Of a DNA stretch of 64,000 bases, positions 1-9,541 are shown in pieces. The notes beneath the pieces are model-generated. The model ran no database searches and was not told where the DNA came from. It worked only from the letters and a program-made list of their open reading frames with translations. How positions within the stretch are numbered: the first letter of the stretch is position 1; each line of letters opens with the position of its first letter. Origin of the DNA: an uncultured bacterium (lineage in GTDB: Bacteria > CSSED10-310 > CALFER01); NCBI GenBank assembly GCA_937951895.1, contig CALFER010000020.1:1-64000 (forward strand). The letters are read 5' to 3'. The translations under genes were made by a program, and so were the position numbers.

Positions 1-1594
1 ATCTCGCGTTGAAGTAATGATGGCCGGTGGATTCGTCTTCTTGTTTGCCTGTGAATCGCCAGCGGTTTGCGTCGGAATTCCCGGCCAGATCCTCCATCAC
101 TCCGCCATACGCCCAGTAGGATGCTCCCTTTCCGGTCGGCCATACGACATCACCGTCTCCATCGGTCATCAGTCTCGGGCTGCCCAGGTGATCGCTGTGG
201 TAATACTCAACTCCCGGGGGATCATCGGTTGCATCCTTCGATCCTGGCATCGTCAGTCTGGCGATGTGAAGTCCGTCCGCATACACGTGCAGCGAGATCG
301 AGCCATCCTCGCTTCGCTCGATGAACGGCACTTCCCCGTCATACATCGTCCAGATGGTTGGACCGTCTGTCTCGCTCATTCGCACCCGCTTGCCGGTCCC
401 GTCATACACACTCCGCATGAGTTCCTGTTTGGTCGCTTTGTCCGATATTTTCACACATCGATCCGCCGCGTTGTACTCATACAGAAATTCTGTGTCTTCT
501 GTCCTGTTCCCACGACCATCGAATTTGCTTCCACTGGGACGATTGCTGCTCCGGCCGGCCAGATAGACTGCGGCTGCTTCCCGTCGGGCGGGCGGGCGGT
601 TGTCGAGATCCTCTTCGGTCCACATGCCGTCATTATTGAGCATCCACAGCGCGTTTGCAACTCCCTGCGACTCCCCGCCTCCGAACTGCACCACGGCTTC
701 GCGATCCGGATCATACACGAGACTCATCCCCAGGCTCACCGGAGATTCCGCATCCGGAAGTCGATACCAGCTCTCCGTCAGAAATACCCAAGTATCCGTC
801 AGCATCGCCGTACCGTCCGTCGTTCCCCCGGCCAATACGACTTGCCCCGCCGACGCATCCCACGTCATCCCATGGCCATAGCGCGCGGCCGGACCATCGG
901 CGATACTCAATTCTGTCCAAACCCCGTTCTCATACGTCCACGTATCATTTAATGCCTGATGAGGGGGATCCGCGTCACGTCCTCCAAACACCAGTATCCC
1001 ATTCGCTCCCAACGCCGCGGCTCCGAATTCTGTCCTGTTCAACGGGTGATCTCCGGAGACCTGCTCCCATCTCGACCCCCGCCAGATCCACATGTCATCC
1101 GTCGGTGTTCCGTTCGCTCGCTCACCCCCGAGCATCACGATCCGGCGCGTCCCCTTGAGATACACCATGGCATGACCAAACCTCGCTTCCGGTCCATTGG
1201 TCAATTCAACTTGCCGCCACTGCCCGTCTTCATTGACCCACGTGTCGCCCTGCACAACCGGCGGTCCACCCGATTCGCTCACGCCTCCGAACAGCACGGT
1301 CTGGTCGAGATACGGATCGTACATCATCGCCGCATCGCTCCGCGCGGTCGGCCCACTCCCCTCAATCGCTTCCCATTCCTCCGCGTCCTTCTTCAATCTC
1401 CACGTGTCTCCCATGTCGGTGGTCCCGTCGGTCCCTCCGAACACGAGCAATCCACGCGCGCTCCCATACTGATACTCACGGTCAAACTGATCCACTCCAT
1501 CGATGACTCGCGTCTGGTGCGTCATGTTACCCGTGCTGTCATAGTCGAACCCTTCTTCACGCACGATCCCGGCGATCGTTCCTGTTACTGCAAA
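1..1594 (-). CDS. Orphan (5'-truncated) rhs-kelch 3' module, runs off left edge
   Basis: This is a second copy of the 3' part of the large rhs gene. Bases 1-1594 align with about 3451-5069. Two indels of 33 and 9 bases both preserve the frame, so the minus-strand frame stays open to the window edge. It encodes the end of the RHS repeat region, the kelch propeller and the start of the RHS core (a HSDHLGSPRLMTD-type segment). The frame is open upstream to a TGA at 1814-1816, but I see no plausible start codon or ribosome site there, and similarity to the main rhs stops near 1594. It lies downstream of the main rhs and its immunity gene, where orphan toxin cassettes usually sit in Rhs and CDI loci. 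Any alternative toxin tip would lie left of the window. Inference: a silent recombination donor, not independently translated. Confidence 0.75.
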
Positions 1595-2222
1595 CTCCAA
1601 ATCGCGGGGGGCGTGGAAATTGATATCCTCGACTGAAGCCGTATCATGAAGTTTGGCTTTTTCAGACGAGGCTGCTGTATTCGAGCGACAAGTGACGGTA
1701 CGTCCCGCCACTTCGACCGCGCAGGCGGTGTACTTTTGCTCTATCGCAACTCGTGCTCTTTTACGTCTATTACTTTGACATTCCCAAAGCAGTCGTTTTT
1801 CGGAAATTTTTCCTCACAGAGGCACGGAAGTTTAGAACAAAGCAGTTCGATCGATTGCAGTAATCTTTTATCTTTTTCGTGAGCCTCATGTTGAGGGGGG
1901 GCTTGTTCCTGGCAAGTGCCAATACGATTTTTTACTGTTTTATGCGGATGAACCTAGGACTTTCTGGTGAATGATCCAAAGGTGCATTCTCAGATCAGAC
2001 CCCATTCCGAGTTGTGTTTGCTCAAGCCGCATGCTTTGCAACTTTTCTTCTGTGAGGATTGACTATTCGAAAACCGAACCATGCCTGTTCGTCTGAGATC
2101 ACCTAAATTCGGATTATAACGACGCAACTGTATCTGGCTTCTATCATCGAATGGTTTAAAGTTCACTCGGAATCCTACACCAAGCTTAAATTAAAATCTC
2201 ATTTAATTATGCGACTTATGTC
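1595..2222. other. AT-rich spacer between orphan rhs module and immunity gene
   Basis: About 630 bases without a convincing gene. It is visibly richer in A and T than the rhs coding regions on either side, like the neighbouring toxin tip and immunity gene. The minus frame of the orphan module remains open to 1813 but loses similarity to rhs beyond 1594. A plus-strand ORF of 78 codons (1646-1882) has no recognisable features. This may be the scar left when the orphan cassette was displaced. Confidence 0.5.
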
Positions 2223-2711
2223 TCAGAGATACTCACACTCACCATCAAGAGGTCCAATACTCATTCCCTCTTTGAAAAACCAATGACTGTTCAACGTTAT
2301 CCAGCCTTTACATTCATTCATTGCGCGTTGAGTGTAAAAGTAATTGTAATATCTATCGTATAAGTAGACAACTATCCCCTTTTCAGGATATATACTAATT
2401 CTGTCAAAATAGTAGTCACGAAGAATTCTTCTATTTATAGTTGATATATCTTCCGAAACCGTTCCATAATTGTTTCCATTTTTTTTAAATTTCCAAAACT
2501 CTCTATGGAAGTTTGTTATCACTGTACGCTTTGAGTCATGCTCAACAATGTATTGAATTATTCGTTCTGAATATGCTGTTAAGTCTCTTTCTACTTCCAA
2601 AGAAAAAAATCTGCTATAGCATGCAGGCGAATTCAAATAGTTGCTAAAAAGCACTATGAACGCAACCAGTACAACAAGCACCCCGAGCATACCAAGTAGT
2701 TTTTTCTTCAT
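2223..2711 (-). CDS. Candidate immunity protein, membrane-anchored, for the Rhs toxin
   Basis: A 162-residue protein whose ATG overlaps the rhs stop as ATGA (2708-2711), so translation is probably coupled. Residues about 5-27 form one strongly hydrophobic segment after MKKK, either an uncleaved signal anchor or a signal peptide; no lipobox is evident. The rest is polar and tyrosine-rich with cysteines around residues 31, 137 and 158, which fits an extracytoplasmic domain with disulfides. I recognise no family. The call rests on position: in polymorphic toxin systems the small gene immediately after the toxin tip is normally its antidote. The membrane anchor suggests that the toxin is met at or outside the inner membrane. 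The low GC matches the toxin tip rather than the rhs shell. Confidence 0.6.
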   Translation of the reverse strand: MKKKLLGMLGVLVVLVAFIVLFSNYLNSPACYSRFFSLEVERDLTAYSERIIQYIVEHDSKRTVITNFHREFWKFKKNGNNYGTVSEDISTINRRILRDYYFDRISIYPEKGIVVYLYDRYYNYFYTQRAMNECKGWITLNSHWFFKEGMSIGPLDGECEYL

Positions 2712-5700
2712 CTTTGAATCTGAATTCCATTAATAGCTTGGTGCTTTTCTAAACAAAGTTGCCTAGCTAATGCTTCACAGATTGTGTTAATTATTATTTT
2801 TTTTCTAATGTAATGCGTCTTCATCCAATCAGTAGCATCTTTATATCCAACGTTTATGTATTCGATGCTTCCTTCGTCCCAGACGGTTTCAGTGTAGTCT
2901 TCTCGAAAAAGACCATATAAATGTCCAAAACAGCGCATTGTGAAGTATGCTGGACCTGTCTGATCAACAAAGTTTCTATTTTTGTAGTCGATTACTCCTG
3001 CCGTATAACCAGCTAAATAATTGCCATACTCAGCAGCGTCTAAAACACCATGATCAGTCTGAAAGTAACCTATATATGGCTTAAAGCCTGTACAGTCTTC
3101 TATTGTAAAGGATGAAGAGCGCGTAAAAAATGATTCAATAGTGGAATTCGCTTTATAATCGAGTTCTCCATGCCCCCTGTGCATGTAGAAAGCCTTGAGG
3201 AACTGAAAGCTTATTCCATTATTGTTTTTTCCCAGAAGCATCTGCCTGATGAAAAGCAAATCGTTATTTACATACTGCGCATCGAATTTCGTTACTCTTC
3301 GCTCAAATTGACCATCTGAGTCCACATAATTCACCGGATTACCCATACAATACGCATACCGGTTCCAACTCCTCGGATCACCTGCATTCCCCAGCACGGG
3401 ATCCGGACTCAGGAACTGCGGCGCATTGTACTTCGTGCTTTCCGATAGGTATCTCGCGTTGAAGTAATGATGGCCGGTGGATTCGTCTTCTTGTTTGCCT
3501 GTGAACCGCCAGCGGTTTGCGTCGGTATCCCCGGCTAAATCCTCCATCACTCCGCCATACGCCCAGTAGGAGGCTCCCTTTCCGGATGGCCACACCACAG
3601 CGCCATCTTGATCGGTCATCAGTCTCGGACTGCCCAGATGATCGCTGTGGTAATACTCAACTCCGGGCGGATCATCGGTCGCATCCTTCGATCCCGGCAT
3701 CGTCAGTCTCGCAATGTGGAGACCATCCGCATACACATGCAGCGCAACGGAACCATCCTCGTTCCGCTCGATCATCGGCACTTCTCCGTCATACATCGTC
3801 CACACGCTTGGCCCGCCGGGTTCACTCACTTTGACCCGTTTGCCGGTCCCGTCGTACACACTCCGCATGAGCTCCTGTTTGGTTTCCCGATCGTTAATCG
3901 CCACCAGTCGATCCGCGGCGTTGTACTGATACTCAAACTCGGCATCGGCGATCCGGTTGCCTCTTCCATCGTACCGGTAACTCCATGCGCCTTTGCCGGT
4001 ATCCGTTGAGCCGCCATTGGAACGATTCGCGCTCCGGCCGGCCAGATACACGGCAGCCGCTTCCCGTCGGGCAGGCGGTCGGTTGTCGAGATCCTCTTCG
4101 ATCCACATGCCTTCATTATTGAGCATCCACAGCGCGTTTGCAACTCCCTGCGACTCCCCGCCTCCGAACTGCACCACGGCTTCGCGATCCGGATCATACA
4201 CGAGACTCATCCCCAGGCTCACCGGAGATTCCGCATCCGGAAGTCGATACCAGCTCTCCGTCAGAAATACCCAAGTATCCGTCAGCATCGCCGTACCGTC
4301 CGTCGTTCCCCCGGCCAATACGACTTGCCCCGCCGACGCATCCCACGTCATCCCATGGCCATAGCGCGCGGCCGGACCATCGGCGATACTCAATTCTGTC
4401 CAAACCCCGTTCTCATACGTCCACGTATCATTTAATGCCTGATGAGGGGGATCCGCGTCACGTCCTCCAAACACCAGTATCCCATTCGCTCCCAACGCCG
4501 CGGCTCCGAATTCTGTCCTGTTCAACGGGTGATCTCCGGAGACCTGCTCCCATCTCGACCCCCGCCAGATCCACATGTCATTCACCGGTGTTCCGTCCGC
4601 TCGCTCACCCCCGAGCATCACGATCCGGCGCGTCCCTTTGAGATACACCATCTCATGTCCATGCCGCGCTACGGGACCACTGGGCAATTCGACATTTCGC
4701 CACTGCCCGTCTTCATATACCCACGTGTCGCCCTGCACATCACCCGCTTGGTTCACACCCCCAAACAGCACGGTCTGGTCGAGATACGGATCGTACATCA
4801 TCGCTGCATCGCTCCGTGCGCTCGGTCCACTCCCCTCAATCGCTTCCCATTCCTCCGCGTCCTTCTTCAATCTCCACGTGTCTCCCATGTCGGTGGTCCC
4901 ATCGGTCCCCCCGAACACGAGCAATCCACGAGCGCTCCCATACTGATACTCTCGGTCAAACTGATCCTCTCCATCGATGACACGCGTCTGGTGCGTCATG
5001 TTCCCGGTGCTGTCGTAGTCGAAGCCTTCTTCACGCACGATCCCGGCGATGTTTCCCGTCACTGCCTTCAATCGATCCCATGAATCGTAGTCATACGTGT
5101 ACTGATCCCGACGTTCCAGACAGGTCTCGTCGATTGCCGTGATGTTGTGCGCACCGTCATACGCGTAATCCCGGCTTTCAAAGAGAGGTTCCGGGATCCC
5201 GCCTGGGGATTGTTCATGGATGATCGAGTCGGTTCGCCAGGCTGAATCGTATTCATATTCACTCGTTATCCCATTGCCTCGGGTCAATGTCATGACCGAG
5301 CCGGTCACATGGTGGATGACGGAGTCGAGCAACCCGATCGGATCTCCCTGAACCGGTTGGAATGTTACGGATTGTAGACTGTCCTGCCCATCCCGATACT
5401 CGTATTGCACCGTACCCAGCAACGCGCTGTCATCAGCTCCATCGTAATACTTCACCTGCAACAGCCGCCCGAGTTCTTCGACTGTCCCGGTTTCGTATTC
5501 ATACCGCAATCGCAACGTAACGCTGTCTTCTGGATTGTCCGGATCGTCCACGGTCAAGACCTTCTCCCGGTTTCGCCCCAGAGCGTCGAAATCCGGCCAT
5601 GCGAGCCGCGTCTCACGAGTCGTCCCGGCTTCGGTCAATGTCTCGAGAGCAGTCATGCGCCCCTGGAGGTTGTCACCGGAAATCAACCCGCTTAACCCAT

Positions 5701-8700
5701 CTCCATCGTAATGCTGCCGGATCTGAAGGGTCTGAATCCCGCTGGTACTCGGACTGGCAAAGTCGACGGAGGTAATCCGTCCCAATTCATCATAACCCGT
5801 TATGTTCCTCGTGCTGCCATCATGCGCTTCGGTTCCGGTCATTCGTCCGGTCACCGGATCATACGCATAGTACGTGTCGCCGGTTTCCGGATGCGTCTCG
5901 CGGATCACGCGTCCCAGATTGTCATACTCGAAGAAGCGCTCCTGCCAGCCGGCCTCACGATCGTATTGCATCACGTGCTTGAGATTACCCAGCAGATCGT
6001 ATTCATAATAGGTTTCGTTGTAATTATCTCCGTTGGCCGGCAATCTCACTTCCACAGTCCGTCCGTTGCCGTCGAGTTTATTGATCGTTGTATTCGAATT
6101 CCCATCGGTCTGAAATACCCATCCGGGTTGATACGCGACACGGATCACGTTCCCGGCGGGATCCTTGCTCCGCAGCGGTCGTCCCATCACATCAAACTCC
6201 AGGTTGACCCAGAATCCGTCATCGTGACTGGTCGGGACTTTCGTAAGTGGCACACTGGCATACTGTGTCCGGCCATAAGCATCCCGGCGCATAACGACAC
6301 GGCCCTTTCCACCGGTTCCGACATCTGCCGTGTATTCTACCCAATCCGGCCGTCCCAATCCGTCAACCTGTCTCTTGGATTCCATCCCGGATTGCGTTAC
6401 CTCATCGGTTCGAACATTCCGATAATCGTATGTGATCTGCGCCCCTACTACCGGAAGAACGACTTTGGGGCGACCAATCGCGTCATACTCGAATGCCGTG
6501 GCTCCGCCGTTGATATCCAGCATCTCGGAGGGTTGCCTGAAAACAGAATCAAACGTGATGCTCGTCTGCTTGCCGTCCGTCAGCCGCACACGCAAATCCG
6601 CCGATCCTTCCCACCAGAGGTACTCCATAAAAGTGTCATCCGGATTTGTAATCTTGCGAACATTACCCCTCGGGTCATAGAGCAGCACCGTGCGGAGATT
6701 CTCCGTGGATATCTCTTTCGGTAACCCGAGCGGCAGGCCGGTGTACAGATAACTCGTGGTGACCTGCTCGTCGCCCTCGCGTTTGACGCGCTGCGTCATC
6801 GGCAGTCGAAGCAGGTTCTGCCCGAGATATCCAGATTCCCATGTGTATTCGACACTCGAGAGAAGTGTATCCCCTTCAGATCGATCGATCGAAACGGGAT
6901 TGGTTGTGGTCCAGGGAGCGCCAGGGTCATGGTTCTGATAACCGAAGGAGGTTTCGATTGTTCTGTTCTCGGGGGTGATGCCCGGAGGAACGCTCTGGGT
7001 ATGATCCACAAACTCCGTCGAGGTCGTTTTTCCGAGAAGCCGAATTGCAGGCCGTTGCTGCATGCAGGGATGAGTATATTGCTGGCAGAGATCTCTGAGG
7101 TCGTAAATATCATACGTCGTTTGCATCGCCACGGTCTGGTCCTGATCGGGGTGAATGAGTTCATAGGATGTGAGCAGGCCCATCTGCTGCTCCGATGCAC
7201 CGTTCGCCACGCTTTTGAAGCGGTATCGCTCGGTCCTCAGGAGATTCTCGGGTGACGGCTCGAATGCCGCATGGGATGAGACCGTTGCTGTCATTCCGGC
7301 TGCAGGGGATTCGACAAACGCAAACACCATACTCCCCGTGATTTCCTCTGATCGGCTTCCATCCGTGGCCTTGATGATGTTCAGTGTGGCATTGTGCTCG
7401 AGGATCGGTACGCTTCCGCCATCACGATACCTGCGGTTTTGAGGAGTCTCGGTTTTATAGATGTATTCGAAGGCACCACCTTCCGGCAGGATATGCCGCC
7501 GGATCAGCTTGGAAATCGGATCACCGGGTTGATTGCCGGTATAGTATTCGAACGTATCGACCAGTGGAGCATCCCCTGCGTCTGCCGGACGCGTAATCGT
7601 TTCGAGTAACTGATGATGCTCCACCTCATGCGAATAACCGAATTGTGCGATGACGGTGCCATTGAGAATCAACTCGCGGGTGACCGGCGGTGGATCGAGC
7701 GAATTGGGGTCATCGTACCAGGAGTCCTCATTATTGAACATGATAATGTTGGACTTCAAACCGAATTCATGCCGGATGCTGCTGATCGTATAGAATTCTC
7801 GCACGAACTGATGTGTGATTCCGTCGATGGTGTATTCCATTGTATCGGGATGTTTTTGATATACGATCCGGATCAGAGGGCTCTGAGCGAACGCCGGTTG
7901 AATCGTGTTTACGAGCCACATGTAGGTAAAATCGGAGCAATCCTCATGCGGACAAACACCGCGGGGCACCTTGCAGACATCCTGGAATACGTAGGTCACG
8001 CCCGTATCCGACGTAACCGTTGCGGTCACATCGGGATCCGTCGGGCTGTCGCCGCCGTCAAACAGCAATGTCCATCCGTCTTCGGACACATAGGGTCCCA
8101 TCGTGTACTCCGCATTGGTGCAATATACCACGCGAGAGGAACCATCCGGACCCAGGATGACGGGAAGACTGCCGGATCGGAGAATCACCTTGCCCAGCCC
8201 CAATTCCCATCCCACACCGAACTGGCCCTGTCGTGCCCATGTTTCCCAGGGCCCGACGTTCTGATCGAGATACAACCGGCTGTTGTGATGCAGAGCGATC
8301 GAAAAGTCGAAGCCACCGTCTCCCGGAAGGGACGCGATGCCGGCCGTGAGATCCATCGTGCCCGAGAACAGATCGATCTGCTCGCCTCCGAGACCCGTGT
8401 AGTAGGTCCGGCCGGGTTGCATTCCCTCGGGCTGAAAATGCGGCGGTACGAAATCACGATCGAAAAACATGGAATCCGGATCCACATCGCATGGATCGGC
8501 GACCGGGCACATGACCATTTCATTCACGATGATCGGTTCATACAGATTCAATTCGGTAATCGCCACGATTTCATACCCCGGATTGGCCTCGGATGAACCG
8601 CACTTCACATGCGTGACAAGCCCCGCGTTGTCATACGCGATCGGAATGATCCGGTAATATCCCTGTCCGGGCAGCGTGCACCGGAAAATCGCCTTCATCT

Positions 8701-9343
8701 CTCCGGAATCATCGGGTTCAAATCGGGTGCTCGTGGTCTTGAGGTAGATCCATCCACCCGATAGCTTTTGTTGTTCGATGCGAATCGTCACATCGGACAT
8801 GGGACATCGACCGGTTGCGGGAGTCGCGGTCGGGTCGGGGCAGTACGACACGTACCCGGTCACGTTATGACACTCACATCCATTCGGCGTATCATTCAGA
8901 TGGACCCAGTAGTCCGGTGCCTCGAATGCGTAATTCGTATCGAATCCCCAGTCGAGAAAATGACTGTTTTGCCGGAAATCCGCTCCGAACAGTGTTGCTC
9001 CCAGATCACCCTCGTAGCCTTGGTTATCCCAGTTGAGCGGGATGCACATAGGAACATACGCATTACCTGCTTCGATGATCGGCATGTTCCCTCGTGTGAT
9101 TTTTTTCGAAAACTCGAGTTTCTCTTCGTATGAAGGCGGTCCGGAAGCGGGTCGCCCGTAATCGGCAAGGAATCCGTCACAATGCACGCGACCTTTGGGT
9201 GTCGGGGTTGGAGACGGATTACTCGGGGTCGATGTAAACGTCGGGGTTGAGGAGGGATTGGGAGTGGGTGACCAGGTCGGACTTCCGGGTTGCTGAGTCG
9301 GGTAGGGTGTCGGAGTGAACGCTGTCGGGGTTGCGGACGGCAC
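2708..9343 (-). CDS. RHS-repeat protein with kelch propeller and C-terminal toxin domain
   Basis: A 2211-residue polymorphic toxin if begun at the GTG at 9343, which has no visible ribosome site. Order: Thr/Pro-rich linker (1-50), Cys-containing extracellular region, RHS/YD repeats (about 310-1470, e.g. FEYDNLGRVIRETHPETGD), six kelch-like blades each with an xGG motif (about 1470-1745), more YD repeats, RHS core (YYHSDHLGSPRLMTD near 1898; FLSPDP near 1971; NPVNYVDSDG near 2005), then a roughly 200-residue tip. The tip contains G-x-L-D-Y-K and D-x-x-E-Y-G-N-Y-x-x-G-Y patterns that resemble bacterial toxin 44 (Ntox44); this is a tentative match. In Rhs proteins the shell encloses the tip, which is released after the core motif. 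The frame upstream of 9343 is open to the TAA at 9542, so this may be the second half of a split gene. The tip is AT-rich compared with the shell. Confidence 0.85.
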   Translation of the reverse strand: MPSATPTAFTPTPYPTQQPGSPTWSPTPNPSSTPTFTSTPSNPSPTPTPKGRVHCDGFLADYGRPASGPPSYEEKLEFSKKITRGNMPIIEAGNAYVPMCIPLNWDNQGYEGDLGATLFGADFRQNSHFLDWGFDTNYAFEAPDYWVHLNDTPNGCECHNVTGYVSYCPDPTATPATGRCPMSDVTIRIEQQKLSGGWIYLKTTSTRFEPDDSGEMKAIFRCTLPGQGYYRIIPIAYDNAGLVTHVKCGSSEANPGYEIVAITELNLYEPIIVNEMVMCPVADPCDVDPDSMFFDRDFVPPHFQPEGMQPGRTYYTGLGGEQIDLFSGTMDLTAGIASLPGDGGFDFSIALHHNSRLYLDQNVGPWETWARQGQFGVGWELGLGKVILRSGSLPVILGPDGSSRVVYCTNAEYTMGPYVSEDGWTLLFDGGDSPTDPDVTATVTSDTGVTYVFQDVCKVPRGVCPHEDCSDFTYMWLVNTIQPAFAQSPLIRIVYQKHPDTMEYTIDGITHQFVREFYTISSIRHEFGLKSNIIMFNNEDSWYDDPNSLDPPPVTRELILNGTVIAQFGYSHEVEHHQLLETITRPADAGDAPLVDTFEYYTGNQPGDPISKLIRRHILPEGGAFEYIYKTETPQNRRYRDGGSVPILEHNATLNIIKATDGSRSEEITGSMVFAFVESPAAGMTATVSSHAAFEPSPENLLRTERYRFKSVANGASEQQMGLLTSYELIHPDQDQTVAMQTTYDIYDLRDLCQQYTHPCMQQRPAIRLLGKTTSTEFVDHTQSVPPGITPENRTIETSFGYQNHDPGAPWTTTNPVSIDRSEGDTLLSSVEYTWESGYLGQNLLRLPMTQRVKREGDEQVTTSYLYTGLPLGLPKEISTENLRTVLLYDPRGNVRKITNPDDTFMEYLWWEGSADLRVRLTDGKQTSITFDSVFRQPSEMLDINGGATAFEYDAIGRPKVVLPVVGAQITYDYRNVRTDEVTQSGMESKRQVDGLGRPDWVEYTADVGTGGKGRVVMRRDAYGRTQYASVPLTKVPTSHDDGFWVNLEFDVMGRPLRSKDPAGNVIRVAYQPGWVFQTDGNSNTTINKLDGNGRTVEVRLPANGDNYNETYYEYDLLGNLKHVMQYDREAGWQERFFEYDNLGRVIRETHPETGDTYYAYDPVTGRMTGTEAHDGSTRNITGYDELGRITSVDFASPSTSGIQTLQIRQHYDGDGLSGLISGDNLQGRMTALETLTEAGTTRETRLAWPDFDALGRNREKVLTVDDPDNPEDSVTLRLRYEYETGTVEELGRLLQVKYYDGADDSALLGTVQYEYRDGQDSLQSVTFQPVQGDPIGLLDSVIHHVTGSVMTLTRGNGITSEYEYDSAWRTDSIIHEQSPGGIPEPLFESRDYAYDGAHNITAIDETCLERRDQYTYDYDSWDRLKAVTGNIAGIVREEGFDYDSTGNMTHQTRVIDGEDQFDREYQYGSARGLLVFGGTDGTTDMGDTWRLKKDAEEWEAIEGSGPSARSDAAMMYDPYLDQTVLFGGVNQAGDVQGDTWVYEDGQWRNVELPSGPVARHGHEMVYLKGTRRIVMLGGERADGTPVNDMWIWRGSRWEQVSGDHPLNRTEFGAAALGANGILVFGGRDADPPHQALNDTWTYENGVWTELSIADGPAARYGHGMTWDASAGQVVLAGGTTDGTAMLTDTWVFLTESWYRLPDAESPVSLGMSLVYDPDREAVVQFGGGESQGVANALWMLNNEGMWIEEDLDNRPPARREAAAVYLAGRSANRSNGGSTDTGKGAWSYRYDGRGNRIADAEFEYQYNAADRLVAINDRETKQELMRSVYDGTGKRVKVSEPGGPSVWTMYDGEVPMIERNEDGSVALHVYADGLHIARLTMPGSKDATDDPPGVEYYHSDHLGSPRLMTDQDGAVVWPSGKGASYWAYGGVMEDLAGDTDANRWRFTGKQEDESTGHHYFNARYLSESTKYNAPQFLSPDPVLGNAGDPRSWNRYAYCMGNPVNYVDSDGQFERRVTKFDAQYVNNDLLFIRQMLLGKNNNGISFQFLKAFYMHRGHGELDYKANSTIESFFTRSSSFTIEDCTGFKPYIGYFQTDHGVLDAAEYGNYLAGYTAGVIDYKNRNFVDQTGPAYFTMRCFGHLYGLFREDYTETVWDEGSIEYINVGYKDATDWMKTHYIRKKIIINTICEALARQLCLEKHQAINGIQIQR

Positions 9344-9541
9344 GAACGTAGAAGTCGGCCCCGGCGGAATGTATTGGGGTTCATGCCAGACTTTCAGATT
9401 GAGCGACGATGCCAGTGTCGAACTGGCGGTGTTCCCACCGAAAAATCCGCCGAACCAGAGCGAAGAATAGAAAAATTGATTATGAAAATCCCAATTCCAG
9501 CTCGGGAGGTTGGATGGATAGCCGCGGCCGTAGGTTGGATC

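Noticed and set aside
7613..8596. Plus-strand open frame of 327 codons opposite the rhs gene
   Set aside because: Antisense to the RHS frame, no recognisable domain or ribosome site.
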